From contig AP018533.1 of assembly GCA_003573975.1 (NCBI GenBank), forward strand, positions 744,001 to 808,000: a stretch of DNA of 64,000 nucleotides, written 5' to 3'. Below the pieces are notes generated by a model that saw only the letters and a list, made by a program, of their open reading frames with translations, searched no databases and was not told the origin of the DNA. The DNA comes from Clostridiales bacterium CCNA10 (lineage in GTDB: Bacteria > Bacillota > Clostridia > Oscillospirales > Oscillospiraceae). The position numbers and the translations under genes are program-made. Shown one piece after another: positions 15,973 to 24,729 of the stretch; position 1 is the stretch's first letter, and each line of letters begins with the position of its first letter.

Positions 15973-17248
15973 CGCAAATTGCAAGTGCAAGTTGGACACC
16001 TGCACGGTAGAACTTAGTGAATCAGAGCGACGGTCAGGATGGAAGCCGCTGGCTTCCGTCCTGGGCGATGCTGCCGCAGCCTTCGGCTGCGTAAACAGAG
16101 TCGAGGAACTCGTCAAACAGTTCCTCCGGGGTGCGGTAGCCAAGCTTCTTGCGAGGCCGTCCGTTCAATTCATCAGCTGCAGCCAAGATATACTCAGCAG
16201 AGAAAGCCTCAATGGACACGCCCTTCGGAACAAAGGTTCGAAACAGCCCGTTGTGGCGTTCGTTTTGGGGACGTTCCCATGAGGTGTAGGGATGCGCAAA
16301 GTAGACTGCACAGCCCCAGTTCTCGACCTGACTGAACGCAGAGAACTCCGAGCCGTTGTCCACGGTAATGGTCTTGAAGACCTGTGAGAACTTGTCTCCG
16401 AATTCTCCCCTGAGTGACTGCATGGCGTTCAGAACGGAGTCTGCATCCTTGCCGGGAATCCGGATGGCAATATAGTTCTCCGTTTTCTTCTCCAACAGGG
16501 AGAGGACAACAGCCTCTTTACCGCCCCTCTTGCCGACCACGGTGTCACCTTCCCAATGACCTTCCTCGATGCGCAGAGCTGCGATCTCAGGCCTCTGAGA
16601 AATGTCTGTGCCGAAGCTCTTCTTGTGTTCACGGGGCTTGGAGTCCTTGTGCTGCTTGCGTTTCATGGTTTCGGGCAGTTCTGTCACAGACAAGTCAAGG
16701 CTGCCTGCCCAGACCTCATTGTAAAGCGTGTGGGTGCAGACCATCTCCTCTGCTGAAAACAGCCTGTGCAGACGAGCATAGCCGACGCAGGCATCCAAAG
16801 ACCACTTGTGTTCTTTGACCTGTTCAATTATCCAGCGAATGAAGCGAGTGCAGTGACAGATTCGGTGTGGTTTCCGAGAACGCTTTCTGTTCGCCTTGTA
16901 GACCGCTTCTCCACGCCTTGCCGAGTATCCGGGTTTCCTGCCCTTGCTGCTCTTTCGGGGCGGTGTGCCGCGCTTTAGCTCGTTCCCAACGGTGGTTGGT
17001 GAACATCCGATTGCTCTGGCAATGGCTCTGTTCGTGTAGCCGGCGTTCTTGAGATGCTGGATTGCGCCTCGTTCCTCTCGCTGTAAGTGCTGTCCCTTCT
17101 TGCGTTCTACCGATTCTGTGATATAATCTTGGCAGTCCATAGTGATTGCCCTCCCTTGGAAGAAGTTGTGTGCAAACTTCATTCTACCATGTGGGGAAAA
17201 TCACTATGGATTTTTTCTTAGGTGTCCAACTTCATTTTACAATCGACC
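15973..17248 (-). mobile_element. IS30-family insertion sequence, copy 2 (1276 bp, inverted)
   Basis: Same ends as copy 1 in reverse orientation (starts CGCAAATTGCAAGTG, ends ATTTTACAATCGACC). A 13-bp target duplication GTTAGTTTTTGAT flanks it at 15960-15972 and 17249-17261. It faces away from copy 3, and the two bracket the 17.25-23.0 kb island. Confidence 0.95.
16034..17140 (-). CDS. IS30-family transposase (copy 2)
   Basis: A 368-aa transposase with the same start context (AAGGGAGGG then ATG) as copy 1. It has the standard GHWEGDTV motif, where copy 1 has Asp in place of Gly, plus TVDNGSEF and NERHNGLFR. The frame is complete and the element ends are intact, so this copy is probably mobile. 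Confidence 0.95.
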   Translation of the reverse strand: MDCQDYITESVERKKGQHLQREERGAIQHLKNAGYTNRAIARAIGCSPTTVGNELKRGTPPRKSSKGRKPGYSARRGEAVYKANRKRSRKPHRICHCTRFIRWIIEQVKEHKWSLDACVGYARLHRLFSAEEMVCTHTLYNEVWAGSLDLSVTELPETMKRKQHKDSKPREHKKSFGTDISQRPEIAALRIEEGHWEGDTVVGKRGGKEAVVLSLLEKKTENYIAIRIPGKDADSVLNAMQSLRGEFGDKFSQVFKTITVDNGSEFSAFSQVENWGCAVYFAHPYTSWERPQNERHNGLFRTFVPKGVSIEAFSAEYILAAADELNGRPRKKLGYRTPEELFDEFLDSVYAAEGCGSIAQDGSQRLPS

Positions 17249-17506
17249 GTTAGTTTTTGATATGCCTGTTTTCTTCTTTTCCGCGCTTTTCATAAAAAGT
17301 AGATGCAGGTTTCTAACCACAAAAATATTTGGTAGGCACCGTTTCAAACTTAACACTCTGATCGTTACTTCGAAGAGTAATTGCATCCAATTTTTTTCTT
17401 GTTATTGGGTAAATATTGGTGACATACTCTATTCTTTCGTATTGTTATGTTCTGAGATAAGCAGACAGTATGAATTGATTATTCTACTTTTAATATGCTG
17501 AAACAG

Positions 17507-19435
17507 CTAGTTCGATCTTTTGGATAGCTTATTGTATAAGGTCGCGCGGCTCACTCCAAGAATTCTAGCAAGTTCGGCGACACTGCAGCTGTGCAATTTC
17601 TGATAATAATCCAGAATCCTCATCTCCGCACTATGGACATCAGCCAAATAATTACCGCTAATCTCAAAAGAACATTGTTCTTTCGACGAAACAGATAAAC
17701 TTTCAGTGCCAATACATTCACAAACCAACGCCCTTAAATAATTTTCATCCTTTGCGTATTCCGGTTCAAATAACGTACAAAATCGCTCCACAATACTGAC
17801 CAGTTCTCGGACATTGCCCGGGTAAGTGTATGCAAATGCGGGAGAAAATGCGGATAAAAAATGTGGTGAAATTTGTTCAAAAAGAGCCGGACTGTACTTT
17901 TTAATATAGTATTCGTACAACAGAGGAATATCACTTGCTCGATTGCGAAGGGGCGGTATCAAAAGGTTCAAGATATTGACACGAAAATACAGGTCGTTGC
18001 GGAACGTCCCTTCTTCCACCATTTTTCTAAGGTTTCGATTGGTAGCTACAATAAATCTTACATCAACGGGAATCGGTGCCTCGCCACCAATCCGAATAAT
18101 TTCGTGCTCCTGCATAACGCGCAGCAACTTCGATTGAAAGTTGGTTGAAAGTGCATCCACATCATCTAAAAAAACTGTTCCGTGATTGGCTCGCTCAATC
18201 AGGCCACTTTTCCCCTTACTTGATGCCCCTGTAAAGGAATTTGGCATATGGCCAAACAGTTCACTTTCGATTAGGGTGTCGGGAATAGAGGCACAATTGA
18301 TTGCCACAAATGGATATTGACTCCGCGACGAATGATTGTGAATGCTCTGTGCAAATAATTCTTTTCCGCTCCCAGTCTCTGCTGAAATCAATACAGTTGA
18401 ATTGCTGGCTGCAAAACGCTTGGCTTTGTCGATCGTCTTAAGTAGTTCTGTATCTTTTCCAATAATATCATAAAAGGAATATCGTGTATGAAACTTTTTT
18501 CGTTTATACTCCCGCTGAATCATGGCTTCGTATTCCAAAATATTTGAGGATTTCTCAAACATCAGGCAAATTCCAGGCGTATTATTACTTATACTTAGAG
18601 GAATTATATTTCCAATTACATCAACGCCGCACAAGGTAAATTGGATTTGAACTTCCGGGGTATTACGCTCTATGGTCTGTTGGATCAGTTTTTGAGGGAA
18701 CACATTTTTTAGCGGTTGCTGCAGCAGTTCGCTCGTTTTTCGCTCTAAAAATGCAAGAGCCGTGTTATTTATATATTTAATTAGAAAATCACTTCCACTT
18801 GTATAAATAACGCCGCATAATGTGTTTTCCAACAGCGTCGTTATTTCATTGATGTGATTCTGCTCACGTTTAAAATTTCGAATTAACTGGATAGCATTGC
18901 CAATGCCTTCCTCAACTGTTTTTTGCCCGTAAAAGTAATAACCCTTAATTCCATATTGCTTTGCTTGTGCAACAACAACTCGGTTGGATATGACCTCTTG
19001 ATAGCCCAGTGCAATTAGTTTCTCAATCAGTGCAGTTACTTTCTCAATCTTATCGTAGTAAAAAGTGTTATATTTGATTTTAAGGCAACTTTCCAGCACA
19101 CCAAAATCAATGGCATCTTTTCGGGACAAAACCACTGCGGTCTTACTATAATCAATAATTTGGTTATGGATCAGAAGAAAGTCTCGAATACTTGGATGTA
19201 TGGCGTAACATAGTATGTTCACATGGGGGGAAATTATCTCATGATCAAATGGCCCCAGAACCAGGCATTCTATTTTTTCCTTCCGAATGATATGTTTTGC
19301 TGCACGAATCATTTCATCCGATGTCCCATTATTTGATATATAGAACAACTGTACCTGAGGAAAAAGTTGCGTCTCTTTTATCTGTTGCGTGTATTCTTTA
19401 AAGCGGTCAGAACCTACGACAGCAATCTTATACAT
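17507..19435 (-). CDS. Sigma-54-dependent activator, PrpR-type sensor with PAS
   Basis: A 642-aa enhancer-binding protein; start 19435 has GGAAGGGA upstream, so the open frame to 19588 is not used. Residues 1-190 form a PrpR-like N-terminal sensor, about 195-300 a PAS domain, about 325-550 the AAA+ domain and 610-642 a Fis HTH (SVAELARILGVSRATLYNKL). Walker A is AETGSGKE (352-359) and Walker B VFLDDVD (421-427). The sigma-54 contact loop, normally GAFTGA, reads NSFTGA (399-404). It is divergent from the permease/opine-dehydrogenase operon, which has a -24/-12 promoter, so that operon is the obvious target. Confidence 0.9.
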   Translation of the reverse strand: MYKIAVVGSDRFKEYTQQIKETQLFPQVQLFYISNNGTSDEMIRAAKHIIRKEKIECLVLGPFDHEIISPHVNILCYAIHPSIRDFLLIHNQIIDYSKTAVVLSRKDAIDFGVLESCLKIKYNTFYYDKIEKVTALIEKLIALGYQEVISNRVVVAQAKQYGIKGYYFYGQKTVEEGIGNAIQLIRNFKREQNHINEITTLLENTLCGVIYTSGSDFLIKYINNTALAFLERKTSELLQQPLKNVFPQKLIQQTIERNTPEVQIQFTLCGVDVIGNIIPLSISNNTPGICLMFEKSSNILEYEAMIQREYKRKKFHTRYSFYDIIGKDTELLKTIDKAKRFAASNSTVLISAETGSGKELFAQSIHNHSSRSQYPFVAINCASIPDTLIESELFGHMPNSFTGASSKGKSGLIERANHGTVFLDDVDALSTNFQSKLLRVMQEHEIIRIGGEAPIPVDVRFIVATNRNLRKMVEEGTFRNDLYFRVNILNLLIPPLRNRASDIPLLYEYYIKKYSPALFEQISPHFLSAFSPAFAYTYPGNVRELVSIVERFCTLFEPEYAKDENYLRALVCECIGTESLSVSSKEQCSFEISGNYLADVHSAEMRILDYYQKLHSCSVAELARILGVSRATLYNKLSKRSN

Positions 19436-19633
19436 AGGTTTCTTTCTTCCCTTCCAATTGTATTGGCATATACAGTTTAACATAAAAGGTAGAGTGTGTA
19501 AATATTTATAGATTAATTCTAAAAAAATAGACACTTTAACAAGACGAATTACCATCTTGTCAAAGTTTTGCAATATAGTTTCTTTCATTAACCAACATAC
19601 TATGTTTTAATCGTTACTCAAATACATAAATAT

Positions 19634-19682
19634 GTCTTCAATATACGATCAAGCGGGGAAAACTTGTCTTTATCTTGAAGAC
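19634..19682. promoter_or_regulatory. Possible enhancer (UAS) inverted repeat
   Basis: GTCTTCA at 19634-19640 and TGAAGAC at 19676-19682 form an inverted repeat 64-112 bp upstream of the -24/-12 promoter, in the range used by sigma-54 activators. Binding is not demonstrated by the sequence. Confidence 0.35.
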
Positions 19683-19745
19683 GTTTGCCTTTTAATTTCG
19701 TTGTAATTAATTTTTTTACCTAGCTCTTTAAAACTTTATTCATTC

Positions 19746-19760
19746 TGGCATCAAAATTGC
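19746..19760 (+). promoter_or_regulatory. Sigma-54 (-24/-12) promoter
   Basis: TGGCAT-CAAAA-TTGC matches the consensus TGGCAC-N5-TTGC, with GG and GC exactly 10 nt apart and a T at the next position. Transcription would begin near 19772, leaving a leader of about 400 nt before the permease ATG at 20172. Confidence 0.8.
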
Positions 19761-19817
19761 TGAGTCTATATTGCAGATGTTTCACAACATCAAACTATGC
19801 ATTATTAGGAGGACAAT

Positions 19818-19889
19818 ATGAAAAAGAGAATTATTTCCATCTTGTTTAGTCTGTTTATGATTTATTCACCAGTATCTTGGAGCAGTTAG
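19818..19889 (+). CDS. 23-codon ORF resembling a truncated signal peptide
   Basis: ATG 19818 has a perfect SD (AGGAGGACAAT). The product, MKKRIISILFSLFMIYSPVS followed by WSS, is a basic n-region plus hydrophobic core with nothing after it. It lies in the leader between the sigma-54 promoter and the permease. Best read as the stump of a decayed secreted or binding-protein gene; a translated leader peptide is an alternative. Bases 19890-20171 hold no other recognisable gene. Confidence 0.45.
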   Translation: MKKRIISILFSLFMIYSPVSWSS

Positions 19890-20171
19890 CAAACATTCTC
19901 TCCTTCCAGCGACATTACAAATGGATACTATAACTAACCGCTTTATCTAATATGCTGTGTGCGGTTTGTAATCGGTGCTTGCATCAAAGGCTAGGACACA
20001 CAAACATAGATGTTAAGGGGGGGTGCAGCGCCAGTTCTATTGTTTATGAAAGGTTTTCTGCAAGTTCCTGCCTCTCACAAGAATCAAACCGACAACAAAA
20101 TCAAACTAGCTGAGAAAATTAAACAAAACTTGTACAGAATAACGAAATCGTTTTAAAAGGGAGTTGACTAC

Positions 20172-21503
20172 ATGGAATTGGGTTCTTGGGCGTTGATTTC
20201 TGCCCCTTCTATTTTAGGTTTATTGCCTCTTCTCCTGTTTATCGTTCTTGCACTGCGAGGAGTTGAAAATTTAAGCGCACTGATTATCAGCGTTGCTCTA
20301 GGCTCCATTCTTTTGGGGTGGGACCCAGGAATGCTGGCAGAGGCCTTCGAAGAGTCCCTCAGTTCCTCCCCTGCCTTGATTGCGTTAATCATGATGATGG
20401 GTGCAGGAATTGGCGCGCTGATGTCAGAGACCAAGGTTTCCAACGCATTGGTTTATTTTATTGTCGATCGTATTGGTGTAAACAGCCGCACAAAAGCGAA
20501 GATATCCCTGTGCGTCTGCTCCATTTTGGTTAGCGGACTGCTGGGAACTTCCTCTGGCGGAAACGCAGTGATTGCCCCCATCATGATTCCCATTATGGCT
20601 ACCCTTGGCGTTACTCCAACTGTAGTTGCCGCACTGTTTAAGGCTGCCGGTGAGATTGGTTTGATTTTGGGGCCCATCACCGGTGTTACTCTAATGACAT
20701 TGGAGGTGACGGGGCTCTCTTATGCAACCTATATGCTTCAGGCAGGGATTCCCTTCGCAACGGTCTGGTTAATTGGCACATGGATCGGCTGTATCCGCGC
20801 CCAAAAACGAACCGAAGGGTATGAGAGCTATGATGTAGGGGAAGGACTCAAAGACATATCGAGAGAATCGATTACTCCGAAACAGGTTCGCGCTACTATT
20901 GCTTTCTTATTGCTGTTCGTTGTATTAATTGCCTACGGCATTATTACAAAGCAAGGGAGCAACTATGTACTGGTAGTCATGGTACTCCTAGCCGCTGTAC
21001 TGGCATTTTTTTCCGGAACTAAGTTGGAGGCCGCTGTTTCCTGTGTAGTAAAAGGAGCTAAAAAACAGACCCAGGTGCTGTTTATTGCTCTGTGTATTAA
21101 TGTTCTACTGATGCAAGTCACTGCTGCCGGTGGCTTTGAGGCGTTTACCTCCTTAATTGAAGGCCTTGCTACCAGCGGAGGTCCTGCCGGTGTTATGCTA
21201 ATCGCTTCTTTGGTCGGCGGTTTCGGTATCGAATCTTCCGTAGTTGCTGAAATTCAGCTGATTGCTTCCATGTTCGGTGGAATGGCTGCGGAAGTAGGTC
21301 TGCCAGCAGGATGTATGGCTTTGATTCTCCTGGCTTCTACCCGTTTGACTGGCAACACCTATCCTACCACCAACTTTGTGGTACAAATGGGCATTAGCCA
21401 ATGCTCCAATACCAAAGAGGTACTTCAGGCACTTTGGTTTGGTGTTGGATTTTTAGTGATCTACTTAGTTATCATGGCTTTTGTTGGCCCAATTATTTTT
21501 TAA
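20172..21503 (+). CDS. NhaC-like ion-transporter-superfamily permease (island copy)
   Basis: A 443-aa integral membrane protein with about 11-12 hydrophobic segments. Conserved features are GGGNAVIAPIM-like SSGGNAVIAPIM near residue 133, GVTPTVVAALFKAAGEIG and the C-terminal mirror STRLTGNTYPTTNF, a repeat arrangement typical of NhaC/IT-superfamily carriers. SD AAGGGAG precedes the ATG. It is followed by an opine-dehydrogenase-type gene and is under a sigma-54 promoter, so it probably imports an organic substrate with Na+ or H+ rather than acting in pH homeostasis. A same-length paralogue at 45672 is encoded with a D-aminoacylase. Confidence 0.75.
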   Translation: MELGSWALISAPSILGLLPLLLFIVLALRGVENLSALIISVALGSILLGWDPGMLAEAFEESLSSSPALIALIMMMGAGIGALMSETKVSNALVYFIVDRIGVNSRTKAKISLCVCSILVSGLLGTSSGGNAVIAPIMIPIMATLGVTPTVVAALFKAAGEIGLILGPITGVTLMTLEVTGLSYATYMLQAGIPFATVWLIGTWIGCIRAQKRTEGYESYDVGEGLKDISRESITPKQVRATIAFLLLFVVLIAYGIITKQGSNYVLVVMVLLAAVLAFFSGTKLEAAVSCVVKGAKKQTQVLFIALCINVLLMQVTAAGGFEAFTSLIEGLATSGGPAGVMLIASLVGGFGIESSVVAEIQLIASMFGGMAAEVGLPAGCMALILLASTRLTGNTYPTTNFVVQMGISQCSNTKEVLQALWFGVGFLVIYLVIMAFVGPIIF

Positions 21504-21667
21504 TCGCTGACTATCTAACAATTTACTAGCTTTATAAATCCACATAAAAAACCGAGTATACAGGAAGAGGCGTACAGACAATATAAAATCTATATCTATA
21601 GATTTTATATACCAGTCTTCCCAATATTTGAGCAAACAAATTTTGATGTTAATGGAGGTTTTACATT

Positions 21668-22777
21668 ATGGAAAAAGTAACTGTTATTGGCGGTGGAAAC
21701 GGCGGATTTGCAACCGCAGCGGATCTTACCATCCGCGGTCATCAGGTAACACTGTTTGAACTGCCTCAGTTTTCCAGTGGGCTGTCCGAAGTGATTAAAC
21801 GCGGCGGCATCGATATGGAAGCCTATGCAAATAACGGCCTCCAGGGAGGCTTTGCCAAGCTTCATAAAATTACCACTAATATTTCCGAAGCCATTGCAGA
21901 ATCTGACATTATTTTCGTGGTGGTCCCCGCTTACTCCATGAATACCATTGCCTCTATGTGTGCTCCGCACCTGAGAGACGGACAAATTGTTGTATTGACT
22001 CCCGCGAACTTTGGCGGTTCTCTCTATTTTCACAATGTGATGAAACAGCAGGGCTGCACTGCACAGGTCACGTTAGCTGAGTTTTCCTGCATGATGTATG
22101 CCTGCCGGAAGAAATCTCCCAGTTCTGTTTGGGTAAGAGGATATAAGCACAACATGGGCGTAGCCTGTTTCCCTGCTGCACATACTGATGAGGTAGTCGC
22201 AAAATTAAAAGTTCTTTATCCCTACCTGATCAAATATAATAATATTCTTGAGACTGCACTATCGAATATTAATACCACCTTGCACACTTCCCTTATGCTC
22301 CTGAACGCCGCGAATATTGATAATGAAGAAGACCGTCTGTTTTATCGCGAATGCTGCACTAAGTCCTTGGACAATCTTCTGGATGCGTTGGATGTGGAAC
22401 GCCGTAACATTAATGTTCTGGAGAATACCGAAGTCCGCCACCTAAACAATATCGTTCTCGAGTGGTATGAACATCAGGGGGCCAAAGGAGAGACTGTGTC
22501 CGAAATTCAAAAATCTCTGGAACACTTTGGTTACAGTCCTATGCCTAAGACCATGGACTACCGTTATGTTACAGAAGATGTGCCGTACGGCCTGATTCCC
22601 AGTGTGGAATTTTTTAAGCAGTTCGGCTTCCCTTACACCGTTCACAAGGCGCTTGTGGATGTCCTGTGCGCTGTTTGCGCACGCGACTTCTACAAAGAGG
22701 CTCGCACAATGGAGGAGCTTGGTATTGCCGGCATGAACCGCGAAGAACTCATGCGCTACCTGGAAACCGGAGGCTAA
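21668..22777 (+). CDS. NAD/NADP octopine/nopaline (opine) dehydrogenase family protein
   Basis: A 369-aa protein. The N-terminal Rossmann fold is KVTVIGGGNGGFATAADL (GxGxxG variant at residues 8-13), with FVVVPAYSM at the end of the nucleotide domain. The C-terminal helical domain has the family pattern of an N-S/I-NTTLHTSLMLLNAANI stretch with the catalytic-type His. SD GGAGG lies 8 nt from the ATG. Family members interconvert an opine (an N-carboxyalkyl amino acid) with an amino acid and a 2-oxo acid. With the adjoining permease this suggests catabolism of an imported opine-like compound; the substrate is unknown. Confidence 0.85.
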   Translation: MEKVTVIGGGNGGFATAADLTIRGHQVTLFELPQFSSGLSEVIKRGGIDMEAYANNGLQGGFAKLHKITTNISEAIAESDIIFVVVPAYSMNTIASMCAPHLRDGQIVVLTPANFGGSLYFHNVMKQQGCTAQVTLAEFSCMMYACRKKSPSSVWVRGYKHNMGVACFPAAHTDEVVAKLKVLYPYLIKYNNILETALSNINTTLHTSLMLLNAANIDNEEDRLFYRECCTKSLDNLLDALDVERRNINVLENTEVRHLNNIVLEWYEHQGAKGETVSEIQKSLEHFGYSPMPKTMDYRYVTEDVPYGLIPSVEFFKQFGFPYTVHKALVDVLCAVCARDFYKEARTMEELGIAGMNREELMRYLETGG

Positions 22778-23000
22778 ACTCTCTGCTGTTAAAAAATAAT
22801 GGTGTAGACTTTGCCGACTCATTAAAAAGCCGACTAAAATTTCCATTGTCTGAAATATTAGGAACATTACATACGTTAAAAATGCATTACTATTGACTAC
22901 ATCATTACCCACTATACTTCTGCACAGACCTAGTTGCCAAGTCCAGTTTAGGGAGGCTATATTAACGCCATTTTTATGGCATATGGAGTGTATAATTAAT

Positions 23001-24276
23001 GGTCGATTGTAAAATGAAGTTGGACACCTAAGAAAAAATCCATAGTGATTTTCCCCACATGGTAGAATGAAGTTTGCACACAACTTCTTCCAAGGGAGGG
23101 CAATCACTATGGACTGCCAAGATTATATCACAGAATCGGTAGAACGCAAGAAGGGACAGCACTTACAGCGAGAGGAACGAGGCGCAATCCAGCATCTCAA
23201 GAACGCCGGCTACACGAACAGAGCCATTGCCAGAGCAATCGGATGTTCACCAACCACCGTTGGGAACGAGCTAAAGCGCGGCACACCGCCCCGAAAGAGC
23301 AGCAAGGGCAGGAAACCCGGATACTCGGCAAGGCGTGGAGAAGCGGTCTACAAGGCGAACAGAAAGCGTTCTCGGAAACCACACCGAATCTGTCACTGCA
23401 CTCGCTTTATTCGCTGGATAATTGAACAGGTCAAAGAACACAAGTGGTCTTTGGATGCCTGCGTCGGCTATGCTCGTCTGCACAGGCTGTTTTCAGCAGA
23501 GGAGATGGTCTGCACCCACACGCTTTACAATGAGGTCTGGGCAGGCAGCCTTGACTTGTCTGTGACAGAACTGCCCGAAACCATGAAACGCAAGCAGCAC
23601 AAGGACTCCAAGCCCCGTGAACACAAGAAGAGCTTCGGCACAGACATTTCTCAGAGGCCTGAGATCGCAGCTCTGCGCATCGAGGAAGGTCATTGGGAAG
23701 GTGACACCGTGGTCGGCAAGAGGGGCGGTAAAGAGGCTGTTGTCCTTTCCCTGTTGGAGAAGAAAACGGAGAACTATATTGCCATCCGGATTCCCGGCAA
23801 GGATGCAGACTCCGTTCTGAACGCCATGCAGTCACTCAGGGGAGAATTCGGAGACAAGTTCTCACAGGTCTTCAAGACCATTACCGTGGACAACGGCTCG
23901 GAGTTCTCTGCGTTCAGTCAGGTCGAGAACTGGGGCTGTGCAGTCTACTTTGCGCATCCCTACACCTCATGGGAACGTCCCCAAAACGAACGCCACAACG
24001 GGCTGTTTCGAACCTTTGTTCCGAAGGGCGTGTCCATTGAGGCTTTCTCTGCTGAGTATATCTTGGCTGCAGCTGATGAATTGAACGGACGGCCTCGCAA
24101 GAAGCTTGGCTACCGCACCCCGGAGGAACTGTTTGACGAGTTCCTCGACTCTGTTTACGCAGCCGAAGGCTGCGGCAGCATCGCCCAGGACGGAAGCCAG
24201 CGGCTTCCATCCTGACCGTCGCTCTGATTCACTAAGTTCTACCGTGCAGGTGTCCAACTTGCACTTGCAATTTGCG
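23001..24276 (+). mobile_element. IS30-family insertion sequence, copy 3 (1276 bp)
   Basis: Same ends and length as copies 1 and 2. The 13-bp target duplication GTGTATAATTAAT flanks it at 22988-23000 and 24277-24289. It lies 220 bp after the opine-dehydrogenase gene. All three targets are AT-rich 13-mers without obvious shared sequence. Confidence 0.95.
23109..24215 (+). CDS. IS30-family transposase (copy 3)
   Basis: A 368-aa transposase whose protein appears identical to copy 2 (GHWEGDTV form). Only scattered silent changes separate the DNA copies, such as CGCTTTATT for CGCTTCATT and CTTTCC for CTCTCC, so the three insertions are recent. The element ends and frame are intact. Confidence 0.95.
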   Translation: MDCQDYITESVERKKGQHLQREERGAIQHLKNAGYTNRAIARAIGCSPTTVGNELKRGTPPRKSSKGRKPGYSARRGEAVYKANRKRSRKPHRICHCTRFIRWIIEQVKEHKWSLDACVGYARLHRLFSAEEMVCTHTLYNEVWAGSLDLSVTELPETMKRKQHKDSKPREHKKSFGTDISQRPEIAALRIEEGHWEGDTVVGKRGGKEAVVLSLLEKKTENYIAIRIPGKDADSVLNAMQSLRGEFGDKFSQVFKTITVDNGSEFSAFSQVENWGCAVYFAHPYTSWERPQNERHNGLFRTFVPKGVSIEAFSAEYILAAADELNGRPRKKLGYRTPEELFDEFLDSVYAAEGCGSIAQDGSQRLPS

Positions 24277-24347
24277 GTGTATAATTAATTAGAAATTTTT
24301 TGTAAAGTAGGCTTCCCTGTTAAAAAAGTTATGTGCGGAGGCATTAT

Positions 24348-24461
24348 ATGTGTAGTTCCAACTCGCACGGCACAGGTATTTTTCCTAGGTTTGGGTGCGA
24401 AGAGAAAACCGTTTGGCTGGCCGTGCAACTGTTAGAACCACCCTCAAAAGAATATATCTAA
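24348..24461 (+). CDS. Possible 37-aa ORF
   Basis: ATG 24348 has GGAGG 7 nt upstream and the frame runs 37 codons (MCSSNSHGTG start, EPPSKEYI end). No family resemblance. It could be a fragment left by rearrangement at the island border. The rest of 24290-24515 shows nothing else. Confidence 0.25.
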   Translation: MCSSNSHGTGIFPRFGCEEKTVWLAVQLLEPPSKEYI

Positions 24462-24515
24462 GATTTTTCAATCGGTTATTCCGTACTTCTCTATTCTATC
24501 AGGACAACTAATGTC

Positions 24516-24539
24516 TGACCCAAACCGTGACCCATACGG
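24516..24539 (+). repeat. Integrase arm-type tandem repeats
   Basis: TGACCCAAACCG followed by TGACCCATACGG. The second unit differs by one base from CGACCCATACGG at 13824-13835 next to the integrase gene, and both pairs have a 12-bp period in the same orientation. Confidence 0.55.
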
Positions 24540-24650
24540 GGTTCGGACTGGACGGAACCAACGGAGCAAAGAGGCTCAAATCGTATTTTAGTCCCCGACA
24601 GAAAGGGCGCAAAAGCCCTCAAAGGAGCGGAAAGTCCATCCAGGCCGCAG

Positions 24651-24695
24651 CTCATAACCCGGAGGTCGGAGGTTCGAGTCCTCCTCCCGCAACCA
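24651..24695 (+). tRNA. 3' half of a tRNA-Met (CAT) gene, probable attachment site
   Basis: The sequence CTCATAACCCGG gives an anticodon loop with CAT and the 3' anticodon stem. It continues into a variable loop, the T-arm GGAGG-TTCGAGT-CCTCC, the acceptor 3' strand TCCCGCA and ACCA. The expected 5' partners (CCGGG before CTCATAA, and an upstream TGCGGGA) are absent, so it is not a functional tRNA. A cut at the anticodon loop is the classic scar of tyrosine-integrase insertion into a tRNA gene. Confidence 0.8.
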
Positions 24696-24697
24696 GA

Positions 24698-24729
24698 AAT
24701 CCGCTGGAATCACCTGATTCCAGCGGATT
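24698..24729 (+). terminator. Hairpin following the tRNA remnant
   Basis: AATCCGCTGGAATCA, loop CC, and its exact complement form a 15-bp stem directly after the CCA end, as a tRNA terminator would; the following bases are ATTG rather than a strong T-run. Confidence 0.65.

Noticed and set aside
15973-24276. IS copies 2 and 3 as a composite transposon carrying the sigma-54/opine island
   Set aside because: Each IS has its own complete 13-bp duplication on both sides; a composite transposition would leave a duplication only at the outer ends.
24651-24695. Functional tRNA-Met
   Set aside because: The 5' half (acceptor, D-arm and 5' anticodon stem) is missing; the bases upstream of CTCATAA do not pair with CCCGG.
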